The position numbers were made by a program, and so were the translations under genes. A stretch of 64,000 bases of DNA. It comes from JAWPMT01 sp965267435 (GTDB lineage: Bacteria; Bacteroidota; Bacteroidia; Cytophagales; Cyclobacteriaceae). Location of the stretch: NCBI GenBank assembly GCA_965267435.1, contig OZ253960.1, forward strand, positions 372,001-436,000, written 5' to 3'. Positions 42,359-49,487 of the stretch are shown piece by piece (the stretch's first letter is position 1; the number at the start of each line of letters is the position of its first letter). The notes beneath the pieces are model-generated. The model had not been told where the DNA came from, did no database searches, and saw only the letters and a program-made list of their open reading frames with translations.

Positions 42359-44221
42359 ATGGCAGCAGAAGCAGTATCGCATCAAGTAGAGGAGCATCAT
42401 GATGATCATCATGAGCCAGGGTTCATAGGGAAGTACATCTTCTCTCAGGACCACAAGACGATCGCCAAGCAATTCCTGATCACAGGTATTTTCTGGGCAG
42501 TAGTGGGTGTAGCGATGTCGGTAGTATTCCGTCTTCAGCTAGGATTCCCCGACATGGATCTGGAGTGGCTGCGTCCCGTATTGGGTAAGTGGATCACGCC
42601 GGCCGGTAAATTGGACCAGGAATTCTATCTGGCGCTGGTTACCATGCACGGTACGATCATGGTCTTCTTCGTACTGACCGCGGGCTTGAGTGGAACGTTC
42701 AGTAACTTCCTCATTCCACTGCAGATCGGAGCGCGGGATATGGCTTCCGGGTTCCTTAACATGCTTTCTTACTGGTTCTTCTTCCTGTCAAGTGTGGTGA
42801 TGTTCATTTCGTTGTTTATCGAAACTGGGCCTGCTGCAGGTGGATGGACTGTCTATCCGCCGCTGAGTGCATTGCCCCAGGCCATACAAGGATCGGGACT
42901 GGGTATGACGATGTGGCTGGTAGCGATGGTATTTTTCATTGCGTCTAGCTTACTCGGAGGTATCAACTACATCACTACGGTCATCAACCTTCGGACCGAG
43001 GGTATGTCGTTTTCAAGATTGCCACTGACGATTTGGGCCTTCTTCATTACAGCAGTATTGGGTGTGCTTTCATTCCCTGTATTGTTTGCTGCAGCCCTTC
43101 TGTTGGTATTTGATCGCTCTTTCGGTACCAGTTTCTACCTTTCAGAGATATGGATCAATGGTGAGGCACTACCCAATATTGGTGGTAGTCCGATCCTATA
43201 TCAACACCTCTTCTGGTTCCTTGGTCACCCTGAAGTGTATATCGTATTGCTCCCAGCTCTTGGGATCACGTCAGAGATCATTGCTACGAATTCAAGAAAG
43301 CCAATCTTCGGCTATCGGGCCATGATTGGGTCCATGCTCGCGATCGGATTCCTATCCTTTATCGTATGGGCGCATCACATGTTTGTGACGGGGATGAATC
43401 CGTTCCTGGGTTCGATCTTCATGTTCCTTACATTGATCATTGCTGTACCATCGGCTGTAAAAGCATTTAACTATATCACTACGCTTTGGAAGGGGAATAT
43501 TGTATTCACGCCGGCGATGTTGTTTTCGATCGGCCTTGTGTCCTTCTTCATTTCAGGAGGATTGACAGGTATATTCCTGGGTAACTCCGCATTGGATATC
43601 AACCTTCACGATACCTACTTTGTGGTGGCACACTTCCACCTTGTGATGGGTAGTGCTTCAGCCTTCGGTTTGGCAGCAGGCGTCTATCACTGGTTCCCCA
43701 AGATGTTTGGGCGTATGATGGATGAGCGTCTGGGACATATTCACTTCTGGTTGACATTTGTGGGTATCTACCTGGTATTCTTCCCGCTACACTACGTGGG
43801 TATCGCCGGATTCCCTAGAAGATATTATTCATTCACGAGCTTCGATGCGTTCAGCACATTCACGGACTTGAACTCTTTCGTGACGATCGCGGCGATCTTT
43901 ACTTTCGGCGCGCAGTTCATTTTTGTGTTCAACTTCTTCCACAGTATTTTCCGAGGTCGTATGGCCCCAGAAAACCCTTGGGGATCGACCACACTCGAGT
44001 GGACCACCCCTCGATTGCCTCAGCACGGCAACTGGCCTGGAGCTATTCCGAAGGTCTTCCGCTGGGCTTATGACTATAGCAAGCCTGGTGCTGAGGAGGA
44101 TTTCATTCCACAAACCGTGCCCTTCTCGGCTACGCCTGAGTCTAACTTGCCTCAGGAAAATGAGCTAGCGAAGCAGGAGGGAATTGAAGTCGCCAAAGCG
44201 ACTCATGAGGAAGCCGAATAA
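42359..44221 (+). CDS. coxA: Cytochrome c oxidase subunit I (haem a/a3-CuB)
   Basis: The 620-residue catalytic subunit has a His-rich N-terminal tail (VSHQVEEHHDDHHEPG) and twelve or more helices. The low-spin haem ligand is in TMHGTIMVFFVLTAGLSG. CuB and the cross-linked Tyr are in FWFLGHPEVYIVLLPALG, with VWAHHMFVTGMNP giving two further CuB histidines. Both haem ligands are in HDTYFVVAHFHLVMG. The GHPEVY form, with glutamate before the tyrosine helix turn, marks an A-family enzyme. It lies 14 bases after coxB; ctaA overlaps its 3' end. Confidence 0.97.
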   Translation: MAAEAVSHQVEEHHDDHHEPGFIGKYIFSQDHKTIAKQFLITGIFWAVVGVAMSVVFRLQLGFPDMDLEWLRPVLGKWITPAGKLDQEFYLALVTMHGTIMVFFVLTAGLSGTFSNFLIPLQIGARDMASGFLNMLSYWFFFLSSVVMFISLFIETGPAAGGWTVYPPLSALPQAIQGSGLGMTMWLVAMVFFIASSLLGGINYITTVINLRTEGMSFSRLPLTIWAFFITAVLGVLSFPVLFAAALLLVFDRSFGTSFYLSEIWINGEALPNIGGSPILYQHLFWFLGHPEVYIVLLPALGITSEIIATNSRKPIFGYRAMIGSMLAIGFLSFIVWAHHMFVTGMNPFLGSIFMFLTLIIAVPSAVKAFNYITTLWKGNIVFTPAMLFSIGLVSFFISGGLTGIFLGNSALDINLHDTYFVVAHFHLVMGSASAFGLAAGVYHWFPKMFGRMMDERLGHIHFWLTFVGIYLVFFPLHYVGIAGFPRRYYSFTSFDAFSTFTDLNSFVTIAAIFTFGAQFIFVFNFFHSIFRGRMAPENPWGSTTLEWTTPRLPQHGNWPGAIPKVFRWAYDYSKPGAEEDFIPQTVPFSATPESNLPQENELAKQEGIEVAKATHEEAE

Positions 44222-45248
44222 AGACGCATACAGAACCTTTAATCTGTATACGATCATTGCTGTCCTCCTTTTGATAGGGGTCGGCAGTGTCGTAAGGGTC
44301 ATGGAAGCCGGTATGGGTTGCCCGGACTGGCCGAAGTGCTTTGGAGGTTACATTCCCCCAACGTGTGCTGAGCAGCTACCAGATGATTACCAGGAGCTGT
44401 TTCTACAAAAACGGTTGGCTAAAAATGAGCGACTGGCAGGTGTGCTTAATGGCATGGGGATGAGCAATCTGGCGCAGCGCTTGACTTCTGACCCCGACAT
44501 TCGCGTGGAGGAAGAATACAGTGGACTTAAGGCATGGGTGGAATATATCAATAGACTCATTGGGGTAGTGATTGGTCTCTTCATAATTATGTATTGCTGG
44601 TATGCCCTAAGGTATCAGCGGTCACAGTCGAAGGTGGTCATTTATTCCTTTCTTGGATTGGTTCTCGTGCTATTTCAAGGGTGGATTGGCTCGCTGGTCG
44701 TATCCACGAATTTGCTGCCTGGATTTGTGTCGGTTCACATGGGGTTAGCATTTCTACTGATCGGTATCTTGATATATACCTATCATTTGACAGCTACTCC
44801 GGCGCCTGGTTTTGTGGAAGAATATGGAAGGATCAGTCTCATTCTCTTCCTGCTCTTGCTACCTCAGCTATTTCTAGGGACGCAGGTGCGCGAGCAAGTG
44901 GATGCGCTGCTTTTCCGCGGTATTATGAGAGAAGATTTGATCGGGCAGATGTCCGTGACTTTCTACATTCATCGAACCTCCTCACTGTTGATATTGGGCT
45001 TGGCTGCATACGGCGTTTACCGCCTGTACAATGACGGGCATCTTTCCAGCAACTTTGGCAGGATTTGGATGGCGAGTCTGGCGCTGATAGTGTTGGAAGT
45101 ATTAGGAGGAGCCGCCATGGCTTATTTCGCGATTCCGAAGGTGATCCAGCCACTTCACCTGCTATCGTCGGCGGTACTCTTTGGACTGTTGTATTATTTA
45201 ACTTTAAGGGCTTCTTCTGTACGGAGAGGCGCAATGGTGACGGTATGA
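44205..45248 (+). CDS. ctaA: Haem A synthase
   Basis: CtaA oxidises the methyl group of haem O to give haem A. The 347-residue membrane protein (ATG 44205; a TTG 21 bases upstream is possible) has eight helices. VRVMEAGMGCPDWPKCFGGY, followed by IPPTC, matches the first periplasmic loop, with its cysteines and the FGGYIPP motif frequent in Bacteroidota. WVEYINRLIGVVIGLFIIMY, FVSVHMGLAFLLIGILIY and FYIHRTSSLLILGL hold the histidine ligands. It overlaps coxA by 17 bases and ctaB by four (ATGA). Confidence 0.93.
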   Translation: MRKPNKDAYRTFNLYTIIAVLLLIGVGSVVRVMEAGMGCPDWPKCFGGYIPPTCAEQLPDDYQELFLQKRLAKNERLAGVLNGMGMSNLAQRLTSDPDIRVEEEYSGLKAWVEYINRLIGVVIGLFIIMYCWYALRYQRSQSKVVIYSFLGLVLVLFQGWIGSLVVSTNLLPGFVSVHMGLAFLLIGILIYTYHLTATPAPGFVEEYGRISLILFLLLLPQLFLGTQVREQVDALLFRGIMREDLIGQMSVTFYIHRTSSLLILGLAAYGVYRLYNDGHLSSNFGRIWMASLALIVLEVLGGAAMAYFAIPKVIQPLHLLSSAVLFGLLYYLTLRASSVRRGAMVTV

Positions 45249-46132
45249 TTAGTATTACAAATAGTGGTAGTGTTTGGCGGGAGAAGGCGGGTGCCTTCGT
45301 GGAGTTGTTGAAGGCGAGATTGTCCGCACTGGTCGCGTTTTCGTCTGCTTTTGGCTATTTGCTAGGCCATCGCGGGACTTTGGATTTTGTGGACTTCTTC
45401 CTTTTTGCTACCGGCGGGTTCTTTGTCAGTGGGGCCTCGGTCACAATCAACCAGATCCTCGAGCGGAAGCTAGATGCGCTTATGTCACGAACGAAAGGGC
45501 GACCTCTACCGACCGGAAGGCTTTCAGATAGAGAGGCGTGGGCAGTGGTTGTCACCACCGGTGTTTTGGGAGTCTTCCTGATCTACATCTCCGCCAATCC
45601 ATTAACTGTTGCGTTGTCCGTGCTTTCGCTTGTGTTGTATGCATTTGTTTACACGCCACTCAAGCGCGTTGGACCTGTAGCTGTTTTCGTAGGTGCATTT
45701 CCTGGTGCACTGCCTCCTTTGATCGGCTGGGTGGCTGCCACAGGAGGGATTAGCCACGAAGCGCTCATCATCTTTGGCATTCAATTCATATGGCAGTTTC
45801 CACATTTCTGGGCGATTGCCTGGATTGCGGACGATGACTATAAGAAGGCGGGCTTCAAGCTGTTGCCGGGTGGAGGTAAGAAGGACTTGAACACCGCCAT
45901 CAATATCATGGTTTACACACTGTTCCTGTTACCTCTTGGTCTTCTGCCGAGCTACTTTGGTTTGACGGGCATTGGTAGCGGAGTAGTAGCGACGATTTGC
46001 GGGGTGCTGTTCTTAAGTCAGACATTCCTATTGATGAAGGATAACTCGCGCAAGTCTGCGCTGAAGATCATGTTCGGCTCAATTATTTACCTGCCGATCA
46101 TACAGATAGCGTTTTTGATAGATAAAATTTAG
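45245..46132 (+). CDS. ctaB: Protohaem IX farnesyltransferase (haem O synthase)
   Basis: CtaB farnesylates haem B to haem O. From ATG 45245, which overlaps the ctaA stop, the protein has 295 residues and the UbiA-type fold. The first aspartate-rich motif is ASVTINQILERKLDALMSRT, then KGRPLPTG, and the second is WAIAWIADDDYKKAGFKLLP. Longer in-frame starts fall inside ctaA and were rejected. Together with ctaA it supplies haem A for coxA. Confidence 0.95.
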   Translation: MISITNSGSVWREKAGAFVELLKARLSALVAFSSAFGYLLGHRGTLDFVDFFLFATGGFFVSGASVTINQILERKLDALMSRTKGRPLPTGRLSDREAWAVVVTTGVLGVFLIYISANPLTVALSVLSLVLYAFVYTPLKRVGPVAVFVGAFPGALPPLIGWVAATGGISHEALIIFGIQFIWQFPHFWAIAWIADDDYKKAGFKLLPGGGKKDLNTAINIMVYTLFLLPLGLLPSYFGLTGIGSGVVATICGVLFLSQTFLLMKDNSRKSALKIMFGSIIYLPIIQIAFLIDKI

Positions 46133-46136
46133 AGAG

Positions 46137-46724
46137 ATGGATACTTCGAGTGTGAATGCGATGGCAACGACTACTGTGCGCGTGAGATCAATGAACGCAA
46201 GCAAGATGGCGTTGTGGATATTTATGGGAACGGTGGTGATGATATTTGTATCCCTCACTAGTGCCTATATTGTGAAGAAAGCGGAGGGTGATTGGCTGAT
46301 ATTCCAGTTTCCGGAATTGTTCAAGCTGACATCTGTTTTTATCGTTCTGAGCAGTCTGTCGATGCATTTCGCCTACATTTCCACGAAGAAGAACAATCTT
46401 TTTAACATACGTCTGGGACTCCTGATTACGGCTGTACTGGCGGTCGCCTTCAGTATTGGGCAATATATGTCCTGGTCTGAACTGGTAGATCAAGGCGTGT
46501 ATTTCGTCGGTAACCCAGCGGGATCGTTCATTTATGTTTTCACGGGACTACATGTGGCTCACCTCGCTGGCGGATTGATTTACCTGCTGGTGGTTTTGAG
46601 AAGAGCTTTCGCTTACAAGGTGCATTCAAAAAGCATGCTCGGCATCGAGCTATGTGCCACGTATTGGCACTTTCTTGGTGGACTTTGGCTCTATTTATAT
46701 ATATTTTTGATCGTCAATAATTAA
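46137..46724 (+). CDS. Haem-copper oxidase subunit III (first copy)
   Basis: The 195 residues have five helices of subunit III type. KMALWIFMGTVVMIFVSLTS starts the domain, QYMSWSELVDQGVYFVGNPA is in the middle, FTGLHVAHLAGGLIYLLVVL includes the conserved His, and ELCATYWHFLGGLWLYLYIF ends it. It is shorter than the second subunit III gene that follows (18-base gap). Tandem copies of subunit III are usual in Bacteroidota oxidase clusters. Confidence 0.9.
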   Translation: MDTSSVNAMATTTVRVRSMNASKMALWIFMGTVVMIFVSLTSAYIVKKAEGDWLIFQFPELFKLTSVFIVLSSLSMHFAYISTKKNNLFNIRLGLLITAVLAVAFSIGQYMSWSELVDQGVYFVGNPAGSFIYVFTGLHVAHLAGGLIYLLVVLRRAFAYKVHSKSMLGIELCATYWHFLGGLWLYLYIFLIVNN

Positions 46725-46742
46725 TAACACTTTTACTCGATT

Positions 46743-47477
46743 ATGTCGAACACTGCAGTCGTAGTAGACGAACCTCAAAAGGGACTTTGGGGAGGCGGCG
46801 TAGAGCCGATGAAGGCCAGCTATGGTAAGCTGATGATGTGGTTTTTCCTATTGTCAGATGCCTTCACATTCTCGGCGCTTCTGATCACTTATGGAATGAT
46901 CCGTTTCAAGCACCCCGCCTATGAGGGGGATGTCTCTGATTTCGTTTTCTCTCAGGAATATTGGCCTGTTCCGGAAAGAGTTTTTGAAGCTGTTCCTTTT
47001 CTGCATGGCGTCCATCTTCCCCTTGTATTTGTGGGGATCATGACGTTCATCCTCATTCTCAGCAGTGTGACAATGGTGCTCGGTGTGGAAGCCGGACATA
47101 GGATGGACAAGCGTGGAGTAGAGAAGTGGATGCTTTGGACGATTGTAGGAGGCTTGACCTTCCTCGGATGTCAGGCTTGGGAGTGGTCACACTTCATCCA
47201 CGGAGTAGAGCAAGCAGACGGAAGCTTTTGGCATGCAAGTTTGAGTTCTAACCCTTACGGCCCTCCAAACTTTGCCGCGCTCTTTTTCTTTATCACAGGA
47301 TTCCATGGCTTTCACGTATTCAGTGGAGTGGTAATCAACTTCATCATTTTCTACCAGACGGTAGTTGGTACCCTTGAGAAAAGGGGCCACTACGAGATGG
47401 TCGAGAAAGTGGGCCTATACTGGCACTTCGTTGATTTGGTATGGGTATTCGTGTTCACATTTTTCTATTTGGTGTAA
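46743..47477 (+). CDS. coxC: Cytochrome c oxidase subunit III (second copy)
   Basis: The 244 residues contain KLMMWFFLLSDAFTFSALLI at the start, CQAWEWSHFIHGVEQADGSF with the conserved acidic/His segment, FFITGFHGFHVFSGVVINFI, and GLYWHFVDLVWVFVFTFFYL at the end. This is the full-length subunit III that stabilises subunit I. It sits between the shorter paralogue and the subunit IV gene, all within about 20 bases of each other. Confidence 0.93.
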   Translation: MSNTAVVVDEPQKGLWGGGVEPMKASYGKLMMWFFLLSDAFTFSALLITYGMIRFKHPAYEGDVSDFVFSQEYWPVPERVFEAVPFLHGVHLPLVFVGIMTFILILSSVTMVLGVEAGHRMDKRGVEKWMLWTIVGGLTFLGCQAWEWSHFIHGVEQADGSFWHASLSSNPYGPPNFAALFFFITGFHGFHVFSGVVINFIIFYQTVVGTLEKRGHYEMVEKVGLYWHFVDLVWVFVFTFFYLV

Positions 47478-47496
47478 TCTTCCGCACAGTTAAACT

Positions 47497-47826
47497 ATGG
47501 AACAACAACATACAGGCGTCGTAGCCCAGCCAGCTGATAAGCAAAAAATCCGTCACATATGGATGGTAGCCCTGATTTTGGCAGGTGTTACCGCAGTAGA
47601 ATTTGTCATTGCCTTCACGATGTTGGCAGGGGGTGTAAGGACGCTCTTCTTTATCCTATTGACGATTGTAAAGGCTTTTTATATCGTGGCAGAGTTCATG
47701 CACTTAGGTCACGAAAAGAGGTCACTGAAACTATCGATTTTATTGCCGATGGTTTTCGTCATCTTCCTCATATTCATCCTTTGGTATCAGGGAGAGGCTA
47801 TTTACGACCTACTCTATTCACAATAA
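47497..47826 (+). CDS. Cytochrome c oxidase subunit IV-like protein
   Basis: The 109-residue, three-helix protein (WMVALILAGVTAVEFVIAFT; LFFILLTIVKAFYIVAEFMH; LSILLPMVFVIFLIFILWYQ) matches the prokaryotic subunit IV/CyoD-like family. The KAFYIVAEFMHLGHE segment is the family hallmark. It is probably a small accessory subunit of the oxidase encoded just upstream. Confidence 0.9.
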   Translation: MEQQHTGVVAQPADKQKIRHIWMVALILAGVTAVEFVIAFTMLAGGVRTLFFILLTIVKAFYIVAEFMHLGHEKRSLKLSILLPMVFVIFLIFILWYQGEAIYDLLYSQ

Positions 47827-47848
47827 ATAGCATCCGCACGGGTAGAAG

Positions 47849-48268
47849 TTGACTGGGGGAGGTAGACTCAAGGCGCTATTACTAGCTATAATATTCGGGG
47901 TACCGGTTACATGGTACCTCTTTCTGCAATTTTTCGGGACCAACAAGTTTGAATTGGCAGTTATTCGCCAATTGGAGAATGAGTGTGCGCCCAATGCTGT
48001 TACTATTTTGGTGGTGAAACAGCCTCGTAACACAAATCAGGAAAATCAATTGAATCGCATAAAACAAAATAACCTCACGAGCTCTTTAATGAATGATAGT
48101 ATGGTATTCGAGCAGGACTGTGACTTTGGGTCCAATGACATAGTCTTTGTTGATGATGTAGGCCAGGTTCGAGGTGAGTATGACTTCAATATGGAGGATG
48201 TCGATCGGCTGGTTACAGAAGTAGAGCTGTACTACACGATCAGAGCTGAAGATGGAACAGATAATTAG
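47849..48268 (+). CDS. Reduced SCO1-like protein without the copper-binding CxxxC
   Basis: The 139-residue protein has a TTG start, forced by an in-frame stop six bases upstream. It sits where Bacteroidota clusters carry SCO1/SenC, the CuA assembly factor. The N-terminal anchor and following stretch (ALLLAIIFGVPVTWYLFLQF, then FGTNKFELAVI) match the style of Bacteroidota SCO proteins. The end (DIVFVDDVGQVRGEYDFN, then MEDVDRLVTEVELY) fits the last strands of the thioredoxin fold. The middle is short, and the CxxxC motif and distal His are absent: only two separate cysteines remain (about 46 and 90). It overlaps the DUF420 gene by 17 bases. Confidence 0.6.
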   Translation: MTGGGRLKALLLAIIFGVPVTWYLFLQFFGTNKFELAVIRQLENECAPNAVTILVVKQPRNTNQENQLNRIKQNNLTSSLMNDSMVFEQDCDFGSNDIVFVDDVGQVRGEYDFNMEDVDRLVTEVELYYTIRAEDGTDN

Positions 48269-48836
48269 CGCTAACTCTCGCAATCGGAGTCTTATCATTG
48301 TTGTTTCTGCACTGATTCCCCTGGTGGTGGCGGTGCTGATCTTACTTCCTCAAAAAATTGATGCTGGCCGCTGGGTCTATGTATTACCCGATCTCAATGC
48401 TGTCATCAACTCGTTTACGGCATGTCTCCTGATCGCCGCGTTGATCTTAATCAAACGTGGACAGATCGAATGGCACCGCAACCTGATGCTTGCGGCAGTT
48501 ACCCTGGGCTTTGTTTTTTTGGTGTCCTATGTCATTTACCATTCCTCAGTCTCGTCCGTAAAGTTCGGAGACCTTGACAATGACGGCGTCCTCTCCGCAG
48601 CAGAGCTTGCCAGCGTTGACGGCAGCAGAACCACTTACCTCCTTGTATTGTTGAGCCACATAGTACTGTCGGCCGTGGTAGTGCCACTTGTGTTGTTTGC
48701 ACTCTATTTCGCGCTCACGGCCAAAGTTGAAAGGCACAAAAAGCTTGTCAGGTGGGCGTATCCCATTTGGCTTTACGTGTCGGTGACGGGTGTCGTAGTA
48801 TATTTGATGATAAGTCCATATTATCCATGGAAATGA
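48252..48836 (+). CDS. DUF420 membrane protein with an EF-hand-like loop
   Basis: The 194 residues form a four- to five-helix DUF420 protein, a family tied to cytochrome oxidase assembly (CtaM/YozB-like). LPDLNAVINSFTACLLIAAL, IEWHRNLMLAAVTLGFVFLV, TTYLLVLLSHIVLSAVVVPL and HKKLVRWAYPIWLYVSVTGV are the helical blocks, with conserved histidines. Between the second and third blocks an inserted loop, DLDNDGVLSAAE (residues 107-118), fits the 12-residue EF-hand pattern, with Asp at 1, 3 and 5, Gly at 6 and Glu at 12. The gene overlaps its neighbours on both sides. Confidence 0.9.
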   Translation: MEQIISANSRNRSLIIVVSALIPLVVAVLILLPQKIDAGRWVYVLPDLNAVINSFTACLLIAALILIKRGQIEWHRNLMLAAVTLGFVFLVSYVIYHSSVSSVKFGDLDNDGVLSAAELASVDGSRTTYLLVLLSHIVLSAVVVPLVLFALYFALTAKVERHKKLVRWAYPIWLYVSVTGVVVYLMISPYYPWK

Positions 48837-49126
48837 GCAAGAAGGCGTTATTGGCATGTGTACGAATAGTGGCGGTGGTAGCGCTGACGGTATCACCAAT
48901 GCTGGCTAACGCGCAATGTGCAATGTGCCGGACACAAGTCGTGAACAATGTAAGCCATGGAGAAACGTCATTTGCAGCAGGATTGAATACCGGTATTATG
49001 TACTTATTCTTCACTCCCTACCTGATGATTGGCGTTGTTGTCTTTTTATGGTTTCGCTATAGCCGAGTCAATGAAACAAAAGAAAGCATTGTCAGCCGTC
49101 TTAGAAGGCAGGTGCCCAAGATGTAG
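48827..49126 (+). CDS. Small exported CxxC membrane protein of oxidase clusters
   Basis: The 99 residues from ATG 48827 (or 48833) have a signal peptide (RIVAVVALTVSPMLANA) cleaved just before QCAMCRTQVVNNVSHGETSF. One membrane helix follows (IMYLFFTPYLMIGVVVFLWF), then a basic tail. The CxxC right after the processing site recurs in this position of Bacteroidota oxidase clusters (recollection). A role in copper handling or redox assembly is plausible but unproven. It overlaps DUF420 by 10 bases and DUF983 by 56 bases. Confidence 0.78.
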   Translation: MEMSKKALLACVRIVAVVALTVSPMLANAQCAMCRTQVVNNVSHGETSFAAGLNTGIMYLFFTPYLMIGVVVFLWFRYSRVNETKESIVSRLRRQVPKM

Positions 49127-49466
49127 GCAAGGCAAGGTCTTCACGCATTCCTTAATAGACCTCAAGAACTTTAACAAGACACACACGCGCTGCAGCGTAT
49201 GCAACTGGCAATTTGAGGTCGAGCCTGGCTTTTGGTACGGGGCGATGTATGTGAGCTACGGCCTGTCAGTGGGTCTCTTTCTTACGACGGCATTTGTTCT
49301 TTACTTTTTCCTTGGGGATCCTCAGCTACATGTTTACCTCATCACCATTGGTGTCCTTTCGGCCATTACCTATCCCATCAACTTCCGCTATTCCCGATTA
49401 ATATTTCTTTATCTTTTCGGTGGCACGAAGTATGATGCAAGATTTACACTGGAACAAGAGCCCTAG
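49071..49466 (+). CDS. DUF983 zinc-ribbon membrane protein
   Basis: The 131 residues from ATG 49071 begin with a zinc ribbon: RCPRCRQGKVFTHS and then TRCSVCNWQFEVEPGFWYGA, two CxxC pairs. Two or three membrane helices follow. DUF983 proteins are common in alphaproteobacterial and Bacteroidota oxidase clusters; the function is unknown. The start lies inside the previous gene in another frame (56-base overlap), which suggests tight coupling. A start at 49029 would lengthen the overlap and was rejected. Confidence 0.88.
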   Translation: MKQKKALSAVLEGRCPRCRQGKVFTHSLIDLKNFNKTHTRCSVCNWQFEVEPGFWYGAMYVSYGLSVGLFLTTAFVLYFFLGDPQLHVYLITIGVLSAITYPINFRYSRLIFLYLFGGTKYDARFTLEQEP

Positions 49467-49487
49467 TGTAGTCAGGGAATTAAGACG

